37,586 bases of DNA, taken from assembly GCF_003122205.1 (NCBI RefSeq), contig NZ_QEYE01000029.1, forward strand, positions 1-37,586. The letters run 5' to 3'. Position numbers and translations under genes: made by a program. Below are positions 1-6,215 of the stretch, piece by piece. A model generated the notes under the pieces. It was given only the letters and a program-made list of their open reading frames with translations. It did not search any database and was not told where the DNA came from. The stretch comes from Maritimibacter sp. 55A14 (GTDB lineage: Bacteria; Pseudomonadota; Alphaproteobacteria; Rhodobacterales; Rhodobacteraceae). Numbering within the stretch: position 1 is the first letter of the stretch; every line of letters starts with the position of its first letter.

Positions 1-170
1 TTGGCGGCGCGCGCGGGCGCACCGATGTGCCGAAGATCGTCGACTGGTACATGCAGGGCAAGATCGAGATCGACCCGATGATCACCCACACCCTGACCCT
101 CGACGAGATCAACAAGGGCTTCGAGCTGATGCACGAGGGCAAATCCATCCGCGCCGTCGTCGTCTACTGA
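1..170 (+). CDS. adhC: S-(hydroxymethyl)glutathione dehydrogenase (class III alcohol dehydrogenase), C-terminal end only
   Basis: The window opens inside this gene; 55 codons remain, read from base 3 to the TGA at 168-170. The visible end reads GGARGRTDVPKIVDWY, then KIEIDPMITH, and finishes HEGKSIRAVVVY, which is the characteristic C-terminus of class III zinc alcohol dehydrogenases. The enzyme is cytosolic and oxidises S-hydroxymethylglutathione, the spontaneous adduct of formaldehyde and glutathione, to S-formylglutathione with NAD+. The next enzyme of that pathway, S-formylglutathione hydrolase, lies about 5.2 kb downstream on the same strand, so the pair is split by unrelated genes here. 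The zinc and NAD-binding parts are outside the window and cannot be checked. Confidence 0.9.
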   Translation, partial: GGARGRTDVPKIVDWYMQGKIEIDPMITHTLTLDEINKGFELMHEGKSIRAVVVY

Positions 171-207
171 CATCAACGTGCGCGTGTGTGAAGGAGCCGC
201 GCGGAAA

Positions 208-702
208 ATGCCGGACGACGTGAAGATCAGGGCGGCAGGACGCGCGGATGAAGACGCGCTCTGGTCGATGCTGGAGCCGGTCTTCCGGTCCGGCGACACC
301 TATGCGATTGACCCCGGCATCTCCCGCGCGGCGGCGCTGGATTACTGGTGCGCCGCGCCGCACCGCGCCTTCATCGCCGAGGCCGGGGGGGAGCCGCTGG
401 GCACCTATTTCCTGACGCCCAACCAGCAGGGCGGCGGCGCGCATGTCTGCAATTGCGGCTTCGTCACCGCCCCGGCAGCGCGCGGCCGGGGGCTGGCGCG
501 CGCGATGCTGGAGCACGCGCTTCAGGCGGCGCGCGCCGCGGGGTTCCGCGCCATGCAGTTCAATTTCGTGGTCGAGACCAACACCCGCGCCATCGCCATC
601 TGGTCGAGTTACGGCTTCGACGTGGCGGGACGGCTGCCCGGCGCCTTCCGGCATCCCGAAAAGGGTTTCGTCGACGCGCTGGTGATGTACAAGCACCTCT
701 GA
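208..702 (+). CDS. GNAT-family N-acetyltransferase
   Basis: This encodes a 164-residue protein with the acetyl-CoA-binding GNAT fold. The signature region is near residues 83-107, where AAARGRGLARAMLEHAL gives the R/Q-x-x-G-x-G/A acetyl-CoA loop, followed by a strand and helix containing NTRAIAIWSSYGFDVAGRLPGAF, the typical GNAT motif B. The substrate cannot be told from sequence. The ATG at 208 is preferred because GAAGGAG lies 12 bases upstream; an in-frame GTG at 178 would add ten residues not typical of the family, and a GTG at 220 is another option. It sits 37 bases after adhC and 13 bases before the first NYN gene, so co-transcription is possible but not shown. Confidence 0.82.
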   Translation: MPDDVKIRAAGRADEDALWSMLEPVFRSGDTYAIDPGISRAAALDYWCAAPHRAFIAEAGGEPLGTYFLTPNQQGGGAHVCNCGFVTAPAARGRGLARAMLEHALQAARAAGFRAMQFNFVVETNTRAIAIWSSYGFDVAGRLPGAFRHPEKGFVDALVMYKHL

Positions 703-715
703 AGAGGAAAACCCG

Positions 716-1438
716 ATGACCGCCGACCGCACCACCGCCCTGCTGGCCGTCCTGATCGACGCCGACAACGTGCCCGCGAAATACGCCACCGCCATCATGA
801 AGGAAGTGACCAGTTACGGCGAGCCGGGCCTGCGGCGCGTTTATGGCGACTGGTCGAACCCGCAGCTATCCGGCTGGACCCCGGTCTCACGCGAGCTGGG
901 CTTCGTCCAGCACCAGCAGACCGCGAACACCAAGGGCAAGAACGCCTCCGATATCGGGCTGGTGATCGACGCGATGGACATCCTGCATGACGGGCGGTTC
1001 GACGGCTTCGTGCTGGTCTCCTCGGACAGCGATTTCACCCGGCTGGCCAGCCGCATCCGCGAACAGGGCCGCATCGTGATCGGCATCGGCGAGGCCAAGA
1101 CGCCGGACGCGCTGCGCAATGTCTGCAACCGTTTCGTTGAGATCGAGAACATCTATGACGAGCCGCCGTCGCAGGCCCGCGGCAAGGCCGCTCCCAAGCC
1201 CGGCAAGCAGCCGCCGGAGGCCGCGCGCAAGCTCTTCCTCGACGCGATGGAGAAGCTTGACCAGGACGACGAATGGTATCCGCTGGGCCGGCTGGGACAG
1301 CAGATACAGGCCGACAAGCCGGATTTCGATACCCGCAGCTACGGCAAGCGCAAGCTGAGCGACCTCGTCGCGGCGATCAAGCTCTTCGAGACCAAGCACG
1401 GGCCGGGAAACCAGATCCTGGTGCGGCGGGTGGACTGA
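716..1438 (+). CDS. NYN-domain protein with C-terminal OST-HTH/LOTUS-like domain (first of two)
   Basis: A 240-residue protein of the LabA/Limkain-b1 type. The N-terminal NYN (PIN-like nuclease) domain covers about residues 8-145. It keeps the acidic metal-binding positions in LIDADN (Asp15, Asp17), in the ASDIGLVIDAMDIL stretch, and in SSDSDFTRLA. A charged, proline-rich linker follows. The last 75 residues (from about ARKLFLDAMEKL to the end, with RSYGKRKLSDLV) resemble an OST-HTH/LOTUS RNA-binding module. NYN proteins are predicted RNases; the target RNA is unknown. A second gene of the same architecture follows after an 82-base gap. AAGAGGA eight bases before the ATG serves as ribosome binding site. 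Confidence 0.85.
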   Translation: MTADRTTALLAVLIDADNVPAKYATAIMKEVTSYGEPGLRRVYGDWSNPQLSGWTPVSRELGFVQHQQTANTKGKNASDIGLVIDAMDILHDGRFDGFVLVSSDSDFTRLASRIREQGRIVIGIGEAKTPDALRNVCNRFVEIENIYDEPPSQARGKAAPKPGKQPPEAARKLFLDAMEKLDQDDEWYPLGRLGQQIQADKPDFDTRSYGKRKLSDLVAAIKLFETKHGPGNQILVRRVD

Positions 1439-1520
1439 GCGTCATACTCTCGCCAAGGTTTTCGGCAAGCTGGCAGGCGTAACGCGTTGCGTATCCTGTT
1501 CCCGGTTCGGACGTCCTGCC

Positions 1521-2246
1521 ATGAAAGACCTGTCACCTGCCGACTTCGCCACCGCCGTCACCCCCGCAGCGCCACGTTGGGCACTGCTCGTGGATGGCGA
1601 AAACGTCGCCCCCGTTCATGCCGACCGGATCATGCGCCATGTCGCGGAACTGGGCAAAGCCACTGTGCGCCGGGTCTATTGCGATCCCTCCATCCAGCGT
1701 GACTGGGACGACGACCCACGCCTGAGCACGGTCTATCCGGGCAGCGCGCGCACCAAGAACGCGGCCGATATCCGGCTGGTGATCGACGCGATGGACCTGG
1801 CTTACTCCCGCGCGGTGGAGGGGTTCGTGATCGTCTCGAAGGATGGCGATTTCGCCCCGCTGGCCACGCGGCTCTGCGATATGGGTTTCTCGGTTCTGGG
1901 CATCGGCCCCGCGCCAAGTTCGACGGCGTTGCGGCATGCCTGCAGCGCTTTTCTCACCCTCACCGAAGACAGCCCGCCTCCGCGGCCCGCCCCGTCGCCT
2001 GCTGCGCCACCGGCCCCGCAGCTCACGAAGCTCGAGTCGGTGTTGGTCGATCTGATCGAAGAGCGAGGCGATAAAGGCTGCCTGCCGATCGTTTCGGTCA
2101 ACGGGCTCGTCCGCGGCAAGATGCCGGCCTTCAAGATCGGTGACACGCCGGAGAAGACATGGCGGGCCTATCTGGTCGCGCGGCCAAATCTTTTCGAATG
2201 CCAGCAGCGCGGACCGGATGCCTGCGTCCGCCTGGCAAGGCGGTGA
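1521..2246 (+). CDS. NYN-domain protein (second of two, diverged paralogue)
   Basis: A 241-residue protein with the same order as its neighbour: NYN domain at about residues 18-150, a proline/alanine-rich linker (PPPRPAPSPAAPPAP), and an OST-HTH-like C-terminal region. The acidic catalytic positions are kept in LLVDGENVAP, KNAADIRLVIDAMDL and IVSKDGDFAPLA, so a predicted metal-dependent RNase activity is plausible. Outside these motifs it differs clearly from the first NYN protein, so the duplication is not recent. The 82-base gap between them shows no obvious strong ribosome binding site close to this ATG. The gene is convergent with tetR, with only six bases between the stop codons. The function is unknown beyond the fold. 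Confidence 0.82.
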   Translation: MKDLSPADFATAVTPAAPRWALLVDGENVAPVHADRIMRHVAELGKATVRRVYCDPSIQRDWDDDPRLSTVYPGSARTKNAADIRLVIDAMDLAYSRAVEGFVIVSKDGDFAPLATRLCDMGFSVLGIGPAPSSTALRHACSAFLTLTEDSPPPRPAPSPAAPPAPQLTKLESVLVDLIEERGDKGCLPIVSVNGLVRGKMPAFKIGDTPEKTWRAYLVARPNLFECQQRGPDACVRLARR

Positions 2247-2266
2247 CGGGGATCACGCCCGCCCCG
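2247..2266. terminator. Possible shared terminator hairpin between convergent NYN and tetR genes
   Basis: CGGGG (2247-2251) can pair with CCCCG (2262-2266) across a ten-base loop that contains the tetR stop codon (TCA on the plus strand, 2253-2255). There is no T run on either side, so the call is weak. Confidence 0.3.
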
Positions 2267-2885
2267 GTCCGGTGCCGTAGCGCGCCATGAACATCTCCAC
2301 CGCGCCGTTCACCACGCGGTCGATCTCGGACTGGCTGACATCGGTCGTCACGCCACAGAGGCTGCGCACGAAGAGATCGCTCTTGCAAAGCTCGCCGAAC
2401 TGGTGCGCGGCCAGGTCCAGATCGTCGATGCGCAACTCGCCGCGGGCGATGGCCGGGCTCAGCACATGGCTCAGCCGCTCGCAGAGCAGCGCCGGGCCGG
2501 ACTCGTAGAACCGGCGGCCCAATTCGGGGAAGCGGTGCGATTCCGAGACGCAAATGCGGAAGACCTGCTGGCCGAACTCCGACAGGAAGAAGCGCACGAT
2601 CCGGTCGCCCGCCTCGCGCAGGATTACCTCGATCGGGGCGCTCATGTCGATCTTGCCCAGCGCCTCGTCGGCCTGGCGGTTGCATTCCAGCCGGGCGACC
2701 TCGGTGAAGAGCAGCCGCTTGTCGGGAAAATAGCTGTAGAGCGTAGCCTTGGAGACGCCCGCGGCGCGCGCGATCTCGTCGACGCTGGCGCCTTCGAAGC
2801 CGTCGCGCATGAAGATCATGCGCGCGCCTTCGAGGACCTGATCGAACTTCCGGCCTTTCTTGATGCCTTCGGCCATTGCCGGCAT
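2253..2885 (-). CDS. TetR/AcrR-family transcriptional regulator
   Basis: A 210-residue repressor. The N-terminal helix-turn-helix spans about residues 14-60 with the signature FEGASVDEIARAAGVSKATLYSYFPDK. The rest is an all-helical ligand and dimer domain of the AcrR C-terminal type (GDRIVRFFLSEFGQQVFRICVSESHRFPELGRRFYESGP). The ATG at 2885 follows GGGAGGG at a good distance; an ATG three codons further in is an alternative. Upstream on the same strand is a small exported-protein gene, and upstream of that lie three palindromes of the kind TetR proteins bind (3196-3271), so autoregulation is likely. No efflux pump gene, the usual target, lies next to it. Confidence 0.9.
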   Translation of the reverse strand: MPAMAEGIKKGRKFDQVLEGARMIFMRDGFEGASVDEIARAAGVSKATLYSYFPDKRLLFTEVARLECNRQADEALGKIDMSAPIEVILREAGDRIVRFFLSEFGQQVFRICVSESHRFPELGRRFYESGPALLCERLSHVLSPAIARGELRIDDLDLAAHQFGELCKSDLFVRSLCGVTTDVSQSEIDRVVNGAVEMFMARYGTGPGRA

Positions 2886-2979
2886 GCCTGCCCTCCCTGA
2901 GACCGGACAAGTCTAGGGTCAGGCCCCGTTATCCGCAACCCGCCAGCGCGGGCAAGGTCCTGCACGGGTCCGTGTGCGC

Positions 2980-3008
2980 CGGCGGGCCGGGTTATCCCCG
3001 TCCCGCCG
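2980..3008. other. Stem-loop in the leader between the small exported-protein gene and tetR
   Basis: CGGCGGG (2980-2986) pairs perfectly with CCCGCCG (3002-3008) around a 15-base loop. It lies just downstream of the 53-residue ORF on the minus strand, so it could reduce read-through into tetR. No T run follows. The rest of the 134-base gap (2886-3019) shows no other gene. Confidence 0.3.
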
Positions 3009-3019
3009 CGCCGCAGTTT

Positions 3020-3181
3020 TCAGTTTCCGGCCCCGGTCGCGCCCTGGGTGGGAACCTCCGGCGCGCTGTCGGGGAAGGTCAGCGTGGGAAGGATCGTGCC
3101 CAGGGGCTGCGCAGTGAGCGGGCCGGCAAGGGAAATGGCGAGGGTCAGGGCAAGGCTGGCGGCGACGAGAAGCGGTTTCAT
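3020..3181 (-). CDS. Small exported protein of 53 residues, unrecognised
   Basis: This short frame is easily missed. It starts at the ATG at 3181, with GGAG seven bases upstream. The protein begins MKPLLVAASLALTLAISLAG and PLTAQ follows, which is a textbook Sec signal peptide with a likely cleavage after residue 24 (LTA|Q). Only about 29 mature residues remain, rich in proline and threonine (LGTILPTLTFPDSAPEVP). A promoter-like pair (TTGCAA and TAGATA, 16-base spacing) and three repressor palindromes lie directly upstream, and tetR follows on the same strand. I do not recognise a family. It may be a genuine small periplasmic protein, or the surviving head of a lost transport gene once controlled by the TetR protein. 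Confidence 0.55.
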   Translation of the reverse strand: MKPLLVAASLALTLAISLAGPLTAQPLGTILPTLTFPDSAPEVPTQGATGAGN

Positions 3182-3195
3182 GGCTTGGCTCCATC

Positions 3196-3271
3196 TGAAC
3201 TGTTCGGTTTACATTTTCGTATCTAAACTCTTCGGTTCAGTTTGCAAGAGATAAATGAACCGTTCCGTTCA
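3196..3271. promoter_or_regulatory. Three TetR-type operators around a minus-strand promoter
   Basis: Three 16-base imperfect palindromes share the plan TRAAC-N6-GTTYA: TGAACTGTTCGGTTTA at 3196-3211, TAAACTCTTCGGTTCA at 3224-3239 and TGAACCGTTCCGTTCA at 3256-3271. The six-base centre is also conserved (N-N-T-T-C-S). On the minus strand a promoter fits between them: -35 TTGCAA at 3242-3247 and -10 TAGATA at 3220-3225, with a 16-base spacer. The middle palindrome covers spacer and -10, and the other two flank the promoter on each side. That layout fits repression, most simply by the adjacent TetR protein acting on its own operon; the binding itself is inferred. Confidence 0.65.
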
Positions 3272-3300
3272 GTTTCTCGCGGCCATCCAACGCTTTTGGC

Positions 3301-3342
3301 TTGAACCACCCTGCCGGGCTGATAGTTTTGAATCGTTCTAAA
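3301..3342 (+). promoter_or_regulatory. mbfA promoter with ICE/Irr-like iron box
   Basis: TTTTGAATCGTTCTAAA at 3326-3342 matches the iron control element of alphaproteobacterial Irr (from memory, TTTAGAA-N3-TTCTAAA) at all but one arm position. A promoter TTGAAC (3301-3306), 16 bases, TAGTTT (3323-3328) can be drawn so that the box overlaps the -10. The mbfA ATG is at 3358. Repression by Irr at low iron is the expected consequence, as described for mbfA in related alphaproteobacteria. Confidence 0.65.
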
Positions 3343-3357
3343 GAGAGGAGCAAAGTC

Positions 3358-4335
3358 ATGATTCCCGGAGTGTCCTCCCGCCGCCGCTTCGCCGATCTGG
3401 GCGAGCAGGAAGTGCTGGCGCTGGCGATCTCATCGGAAGAGGACGACGCCCGCATTTACCGCACCTACGCGGAATATCTGCGCACGGATTACCCGGCTTC
3501 GGCCACCGTCTTCGACGGCATGGCGGCCGAGGAAGACTGTCACAGGCAGCGCCTGATCGAGCTGCACAAGAAGCGTTTCGGTGATGTCATCCCGCTGATC
3601 CGGCGGGAACATGTCGCGGGCTTCTATTCGCGCCGCCCGGTCTGGCTGGTGCAGAATCTGGGGCTCGAACGCATCCGCGACGAAGCCGCGGTGATGGAGC
3701 GCGACGCCGAGGCTTTCTATCGCAAGGCCGCGCAGCACACCCGCGACGCCGATACACGCAAGCTGTTGGGCGATCTGGCCGCGGCGGAGGCCGGGCACCG
3801 GGAAACCGCCACCGATCTGGAGAAGGAGCACCTGCCGAAGGAAGAGCGCGGCGAGGAGGACCGGGTCGCGCGGCGGCAATTCGTGCTGACCTGGGTGCAG
3901 CCGGGGCTCGCGGGGCTGATGGACGGTTCGGTCTCCACCCTGGCGCCGATCTTCGCCACCGCCTTCGCGACGCAGGATACCTCGACGACGTTCCTTGTCG
4001 GGCTTGCGGCCTCGGTCGGCGCGGGCATCTCGATGGGCTTCACAGAGGCCGCGCATGACGACGGCGTGCTGTCGGGACGCGGCTCGCCGCTCAAACGCGG
4101 ACTGGCCTCGGGTGTTATGACGACGCTGGGCGGGCTGGGCCACGCCCTGCCCTACCTGATCCCCGATTTCTGGACCGCGACCACCATCGCGATCCTCGTG
4201 GTCTTCGTGGAGCTGTGGGCCATCGCATGGATCCAGAACCGCTTCATGGACACGCCCTTCCTGCGCGCCACGTTCCAGGTGGTGCTGGGCGGTGCGCTGG
4301 TCTTCGCGGCGGGCGTGCTGATCGGCGGGGGATAG
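3358..4335 (+). CDS. mbfA: Membrane-bound ferritin-like iron exporter (rubrerythrin-VIT1 fusion)
   Basis: A 325-residue fusion. Residues about 15-150 form a ferritin-like/rubrerythrin domain with repeated Glu and His positions (SSEEDDARIYRTYAEYL, MAAEEDCHRQRL, AEAGHRETATDLEKEHLP) that would bind iron. Residues about 180-325 form a VIT1/CCC1-like membrane domain beginning FVLTWVQPGLAGLMDGSVSTLAPIF with several hydrophobic segments and the conserved MGFTEA. MbfA exports iron across the inner membrane and protects against iron and peroxide stress in rhizobia-type bacteria. The ATG at 3358 is chosen because GAGAGGAG precedes it; a TTG at 3301 lies inside the promoter. An ICE-like box directly upstream supports the assignment. 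Confidence 0.88.
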   Translation: MIPGVSSRRRFADLGEQEVLALAISSEEDDARIYRTYAEYLRTDYPASATVFDGMAAEEDCHRQRLIELHKKRFGDVIPLIRREHVAGFYSRRPVWLVQNLGLERIRDEAAVMERDAEAFYRKAAQHTRDADTRKLLGDLAAAEAGHRETATDLEKEHLPKEERGEEDRVARRQFVLTWVQPGLAGLMDGSVSTLAPIFATAFATQDTSTTFLVGLAASVGAGISMGFTEAAHDDGVLSGRGSPLKRGLASGVMTTLGGLGHALPYLIPDFWTATTIAILVVFVELWAIAWIQNRFMDTPFLRATFQVVLGGALVFAAGVLIGGG

Positions 4336-4344
4336 AAGCCGCCG
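4323..4344. terminator. Hairpin spanning the mbfA stop codon
   Basis: CGGCGG (4323-4328) pairs with CCGCCG (4339-4344); the ten-base loop contains the mbfA TAG (4333-4335). There is no T run, so termination is only possible, not shown. Confidence 0.35.
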
Positions 4345-4368
4345 GGCCGCCGTGATATTCGCCCGTCC

Positions 4369-5307
4369 ATGTTGGAGATATTCCTCAAGACGCTGCCATT
4401 CTTCGGCATCATTGGACTGGGCTTCGCCGCCGGGCGCACACGCTTCTTCACCGAGGAGGCGACCGCCTATCTGACCAGGTTCGTCTTCTACTTCGCGCTC
4501 TCGGCGATGCTCTTCCGCTTCGCCGCCAATCTCGATCTGCTGCGGATCGTCGATGGCCGGTTCATCGCGGCCTATCTCTGCGCGACGGGGCTGGTCTACC
4601 TGCTGGTGACGGCGGTGGCGTATCTGCGCCGCCGCCCCGCAGCCGAAGCCGCGGTGGAGGCGCAATGCGCCACGATCGGCAATGTCGGCTTCCTGGGCGT
4701 CCCGATGCTGGTCCAGCTACTGGGAGAGCGCGCGATCGGCAGCGTGATCATGGTGCTGGCGCTCGATCTGATCGTCTTCGGCAGCCTGATCGTGATCATC
4801 ATCACCGGCGCGCGCGACGGGCGCATGTCGCCGCGCGTGCTGCGCAGCGTCGGGCTGGGGCTGGTGCGCAACCCGATGATCGTGTCGATGACGCTGGGGC
4901 TGGTCTGGTCGGCCTGGGCCCTGCCGATCCTCGCCCCGGTGGGCGAGTTCCTGTCGATCCTGGGCGCCGCCGCCACACCCGGCGCGCTCTTTGCCATCGG
5001 GGCGTCGCTGGCGTCCAAATCGGCCGAACGGGTAGAGGTCGCGGCCTGGCTTTCCTTCGCCAAGCTGGTGCTGCATCCCGCCGCCGTGGCGCTGGCCGCT
5101 CTGGTGATCTTTCCGGTGGAGCCCTTCGCCGCCGGGGTGATGATCGCCGCCGCGGCACTGCCCACGGCGGGCAACGTGTTCATCCTGGCACAGCATTACC
5201 GGGTCGCGCCGATGCGGGCTTCGGCCACGATCCTCTTCTCGACCGTCGCCGGGGTCGTGACTGTGTCGCTTGTGGTCGGCTGGGTGTCGGTCGTCATGCA
5301 GCACTAA
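4369..5307 (+). CDS. AEC-family (auxin efflux carrier-like) transporter
   Basis: A 312-residue membrane protein with about ten hydrophobic segments in the inverted-repeat pattern of the AEC family (for example IFLKTLPFFGIIGLGFAAGR at the N-terminus and GVMIAAAALPTAGNVFILAQ near residue 270). The conserved AT-x-GNVGFLGVPM stretch near residues 101-113 and the N-terminal FGIIGLGFAAGR are typical. Bacterial members move small organic acids or similar anions; the substrate is not evident. It starts 33 bases after mbfA with no clear ribosome binding site at the ATG, so the exact start is not certain. Fifteen codons downstream of its end begins a different functional group. Confidence 0.85.
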   Translation: MLEIFLKTLPFFGIIGLGFAAGRTRFFTEEATAYLTRFVFYFALSAMLFRFAANLDLLRIVDGRFIAAYLCATGLVYLLVTAVAYLRRRPAAEAAVEAQCATIGNVGFLGVPMLVQLLGERAIGSVIMVLALDLIVFGSLIVIIITGARDGRMSPRVLRSVGLGLVRNPMIVSMTLGLVWSAWALPILAPVGEFLSILGAAATPGALFAIGASLASKSAERVEVAAWLSFAKLVLHPAAVALAALVIFPVEPFAAGVMIAAAALPTAGNVFILAQHYRVAPMRASATILFSTVAGVVTVSLVVGWVSVVMQH

Positions 5308-5373
5308 AGGCGGTCTTGTCTCTCCACTATGCGATGGGATAGGCCGGGGCGGACCAATCTGGGAGGACGCGCG

Positions 5374-6207
5374 ATGAAGACGATTTCGGAGAACCGCTCT
5401 TTCGGGGGCGTCCAGGGGGTCTATAGCCATGCCTCCGACGCCTGCGGCTGCGACATGACCTTCGGGCTCTACCTGCCTCCCGCCGCCGCCGCCGGGCCGG
5501 TGCCGCTGCTGTGGTATCTCTCTGGCCTGACCTGCACCCACGAGAACGCGATGACCAAGGCCGGCGCGCAGGCCTGGGCGGCGGAGCACGGGCTGGCGCT
5601 GGTCTTTCCCGACACCTCGCCACGCGGCGGCGACGTGGCCGATGACGAAGCCTATGACCTGGGCCAGGGCGCGGGGTTCTACGTCAACGCGACCGAAACC
5701 CCCTGGGCGCCGCATTTCAGCATGTGGGACTATATCGCCGAGGAACTGCCGCGCGTGCTCTTCAACGATTTCCCGCTGGAGGAGGAGTTGCAGGCGATCA
5801 CCGGCCATTCCATGGGCGGACATGGCGCGCTGACGCTGGCAATGACGCTCAAGGGCCGGTTCAAGTCCGCCTCGGCCTTCTCGCCGATCGCGCATCCGAC
5901 GCAATCGGACTGGGGCCGCAAGCAGCTTGGTGCCTATCTCGGCGCGGACGAGGCGAAATGGACGGCCCATGACGCGACCCTGCTGATGGCCGAGCACGGC
6001 TTCGACGGGCCGCTCCTGATCGACCAGGGGACCGAGGACCAGTTCCTCGACCTGCTCAAGCCCGAGGCCCTGTCGGCGGCGATCGCGCAGCGGCGCCAGC
6101 CCGCGTCCTTCCGGATGCAGAAGGGCTATGACCACAGCTATTTCTTTATCTCCAGCTTCATGGAGGATCACGTCGCCTTCCATGCCGAAGCGCTATACGA
6201 GGACTGA
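5374..6207 (+). CDS. fghA: S-formylglutathione hydrolase
   Basis: A 277-residue esterase-D type alpha/beta hydrolase that converts S-formylglutathione to formate and glutathione, the last step of glutathione-dependent formaldehyde oxidation. The nucleophile is Ser146 in GHSMGGHG. The family-specific stretches WYLSGLTCTHENAMTKAG, FPDTSPRGG, DQGTEDQFL and GYDHSYFFISSF (with the catalytic Asp and His) are all present, and the length is normal. The ATG at 5374 is preceded by GGGAGGA. The partner dehydrogenase ends at base 170 on the same strand, with six other genes between. The transhydrogenase gene follows after eight bases, so these two are probably co-transcribed. Confidence 0.95.
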   Translation: MKTISENRSFGGVQGVYSHASDACGCDMTFGLYLPPAAAAGPVPLLWYLSGLTCTHENAMTKAGAQAWAAEHGLALVFPDTSPRGGDVADDEAYDLGQGAGFYVNATETPWAPHFSMWDYIAEELPRVLFNDFPLEEELQAITGHSMGGHGALTLAMTLKGRFKSASAFSPIAHPTQSDWGRKQLGAYLGADEAKWTAHDATLLMAEHGFDGPLLIDQGTEDQFLDLLKPEALSAAIAQRRQPASFRMQKGYDHSYFFISSFMEDHVAFHAEALYED

Positions 6208-6215
6208 CGCGCGCG

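Noticed and set aside
2919-3194. 91-codon minus-strand frame overlapping the small secreted protein
   Set aside because: The other frame (3020-3181) has a signal peptide and ribosome binding site; this one is arginine/proline-rich and featureless.
4717-6183. 488-codon antisense frame across the AEC and fghA genes
   Set aside because: It spans two sense genes of unrelated families and reads as low-complexity arginine/histidine sequence.
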